Source: Acidobacteriota bacterium | GTDB lineage: Bacteria > Acidobacteriota > Terriglobia > UBA7540 | Direction of reading: 5' to 3' | NCBI GenBank assembly: GCA_021827245.1 | Contig: JAKAWN010000452.1 | Location: 1-5,422, forward strand | Length of the DNA stretch: 5,422 bases | In this document: positions 5,116 to 5,422 of the stretch, one piece after another | Layout of the letters: every line of letters begins with the position of its first letter | Numbering within the stretch: the stretch's first letter is position 1 | Program-made: the position numbers and the translations under genes | Notes under the pieces: generated by a model | Told to the model about the DNA's origin: nothing | Databases searched by the model: none | What the model saw: the letters and a program-made list of their open reading frames with translations, nothing else

Positions 5116-5422
5116 ATGAGCCACTTGGACAAGAATTTGGCTCCTGGGGAGAACCTCGCCTACAGTGCAGGATGCCACTGGATCGTCATGTTGCGGCCGT
5201 TGCTCGGAGGGCTGCTTTTGGGTTTCTTCGGGTTTGTCTTGTTCGCTGGTGGTTGGATGCCAACTCGAAATGGCGGTCGCTACGAGGGTGCGATGGTGTG
5301 GGGTGGACTGGCGCTGCTCTTTGCCGCCTCGCTGATCGGTGGAGGAATCATCCGGTGGCTGGCTACTGAAGTGGGTGTTTCGAACAGGCGGGTCCTCATC
5401 AAAACTGGGTTGATTTCACGGA
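5116..5422 (+). CDS. Two-helix membrane protein with bacterial PH domain (bPH_2/DUF304-like), cut by the right edge
   Basis: From the ATG at 5116 the frame stays open to the window end (102 full codons). The N-terminus LDKNLAPGENLAYSAGCHW matches the usual start of DUF304-type proteins, where a PGE motif precedes the membrane part. Two hydrophobic segments follow at about residues 22-47 and 58-80. Then EVGVSNRRVLIKTGLISR, the first strands of the bacterial PH domain, faces the cytoplasm. The rest of that domain is missing. A purine-rich GGGGGA at 5104-5109 serves as ribosome binding site. The gap to the zinc-ribbon gene is 66 nt with no clear terminator or promoter, so co-transcription is possible but less certain than for the first three genes. 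Such proteins are common membrane components of unknown detailed function. A link to the Ubl system rests only on position. Confidence 0.75.
   Translation, partial: MSHLDKNLAPGENLAYSAGCHWIVMLRPLLGGLLLGFFGFVLFAGGWMPTRNGGRYEGAMVWGGLALLFAASLIGGGIIRWLATEVGVSNRRVLIKTGLISR

Noticed and set aside
4738..5178. Minus-strand 146-codon open frame across the zinc-ribbon gene
   Set aside because: It crosses two plus-strand genes with clear ribosome binding sites and motifs, and its own translation is low-complexity shadow.
1..5422. CRISPR array, tRNA, rRNA or insertion sequence
   Set aside because: No regularly spaced direct repeats, no cloverleaf or rRNA-like stretch, and no transposase motif were seen.

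Overview
The window is a GC-rich piece of bacterial DNA with strong AGGAGG-type ribosome binding sites and sigma70-like promoter elements. I cannot fix the species. A Gram-negative host (Proteobacteria, Acidobacteriota or similar) is a guess from gene style only. An ArdC-like antirestriction gene at the left edge suggests a mobile element or genomic island.

Layout: (1) 1-460, minus strand: 5' part of an ArdC-like gene that runs off the left edge. A long imperfect inverted repeat (466-540) in its leader covers its ribosome binding site. (2) 541-826: no gene seen. (3) 827-2245, minus strand: a two-gene unit made of an XRE-type helix-turn-helix regulator followed by an ImmA/IrrE-type zinc peptidase with an HEITH motif. 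(4) 2246-2409: a compact divergent control region with a candidate promoter in each direction, flanked by a perfect 10-bp inverted repeat. (5) 2410-4789, plus strand: three tightly packed genes for a ubiquitin-like protein ending in a C-terminal glycine, a JAB/JAMM-type deubiquitinase-like protein, and an E1-like (ThiF superfamily) activating enzyme. (6) 4810-5422, plus strand: a small double-zinc-knuckle protein with hydrophobic glycine-rich segments, then the 5' part of a two-helix membrane protein entering a bacterial PH (DUF304/bPH_2-like) domain, cut by the right edge.

Most interesting reading: genes 4-6 look like a ubiquitin-like conjugation operon with Ubl, E1 and JAB peptidase but no E2 visible in the window. 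It is divergent from a repressor/peptidase pair arranged like the CapH-CapP pairs known to control CBASS and other bacterial defence operons. The model inferred from this is that the HTH protein silences the operon, the zinc peptidase cleaves the HTH protein on damage or infection, and the Ubl is then activated by the E1 and attached to something, with the JAB protein reversing or trimming the attachment. The two small membrane-associated proteins downstream could be effectors, targets or unrelated cargo. Domain calls rest on motifs read by eye. The defence role and regulation are inference.
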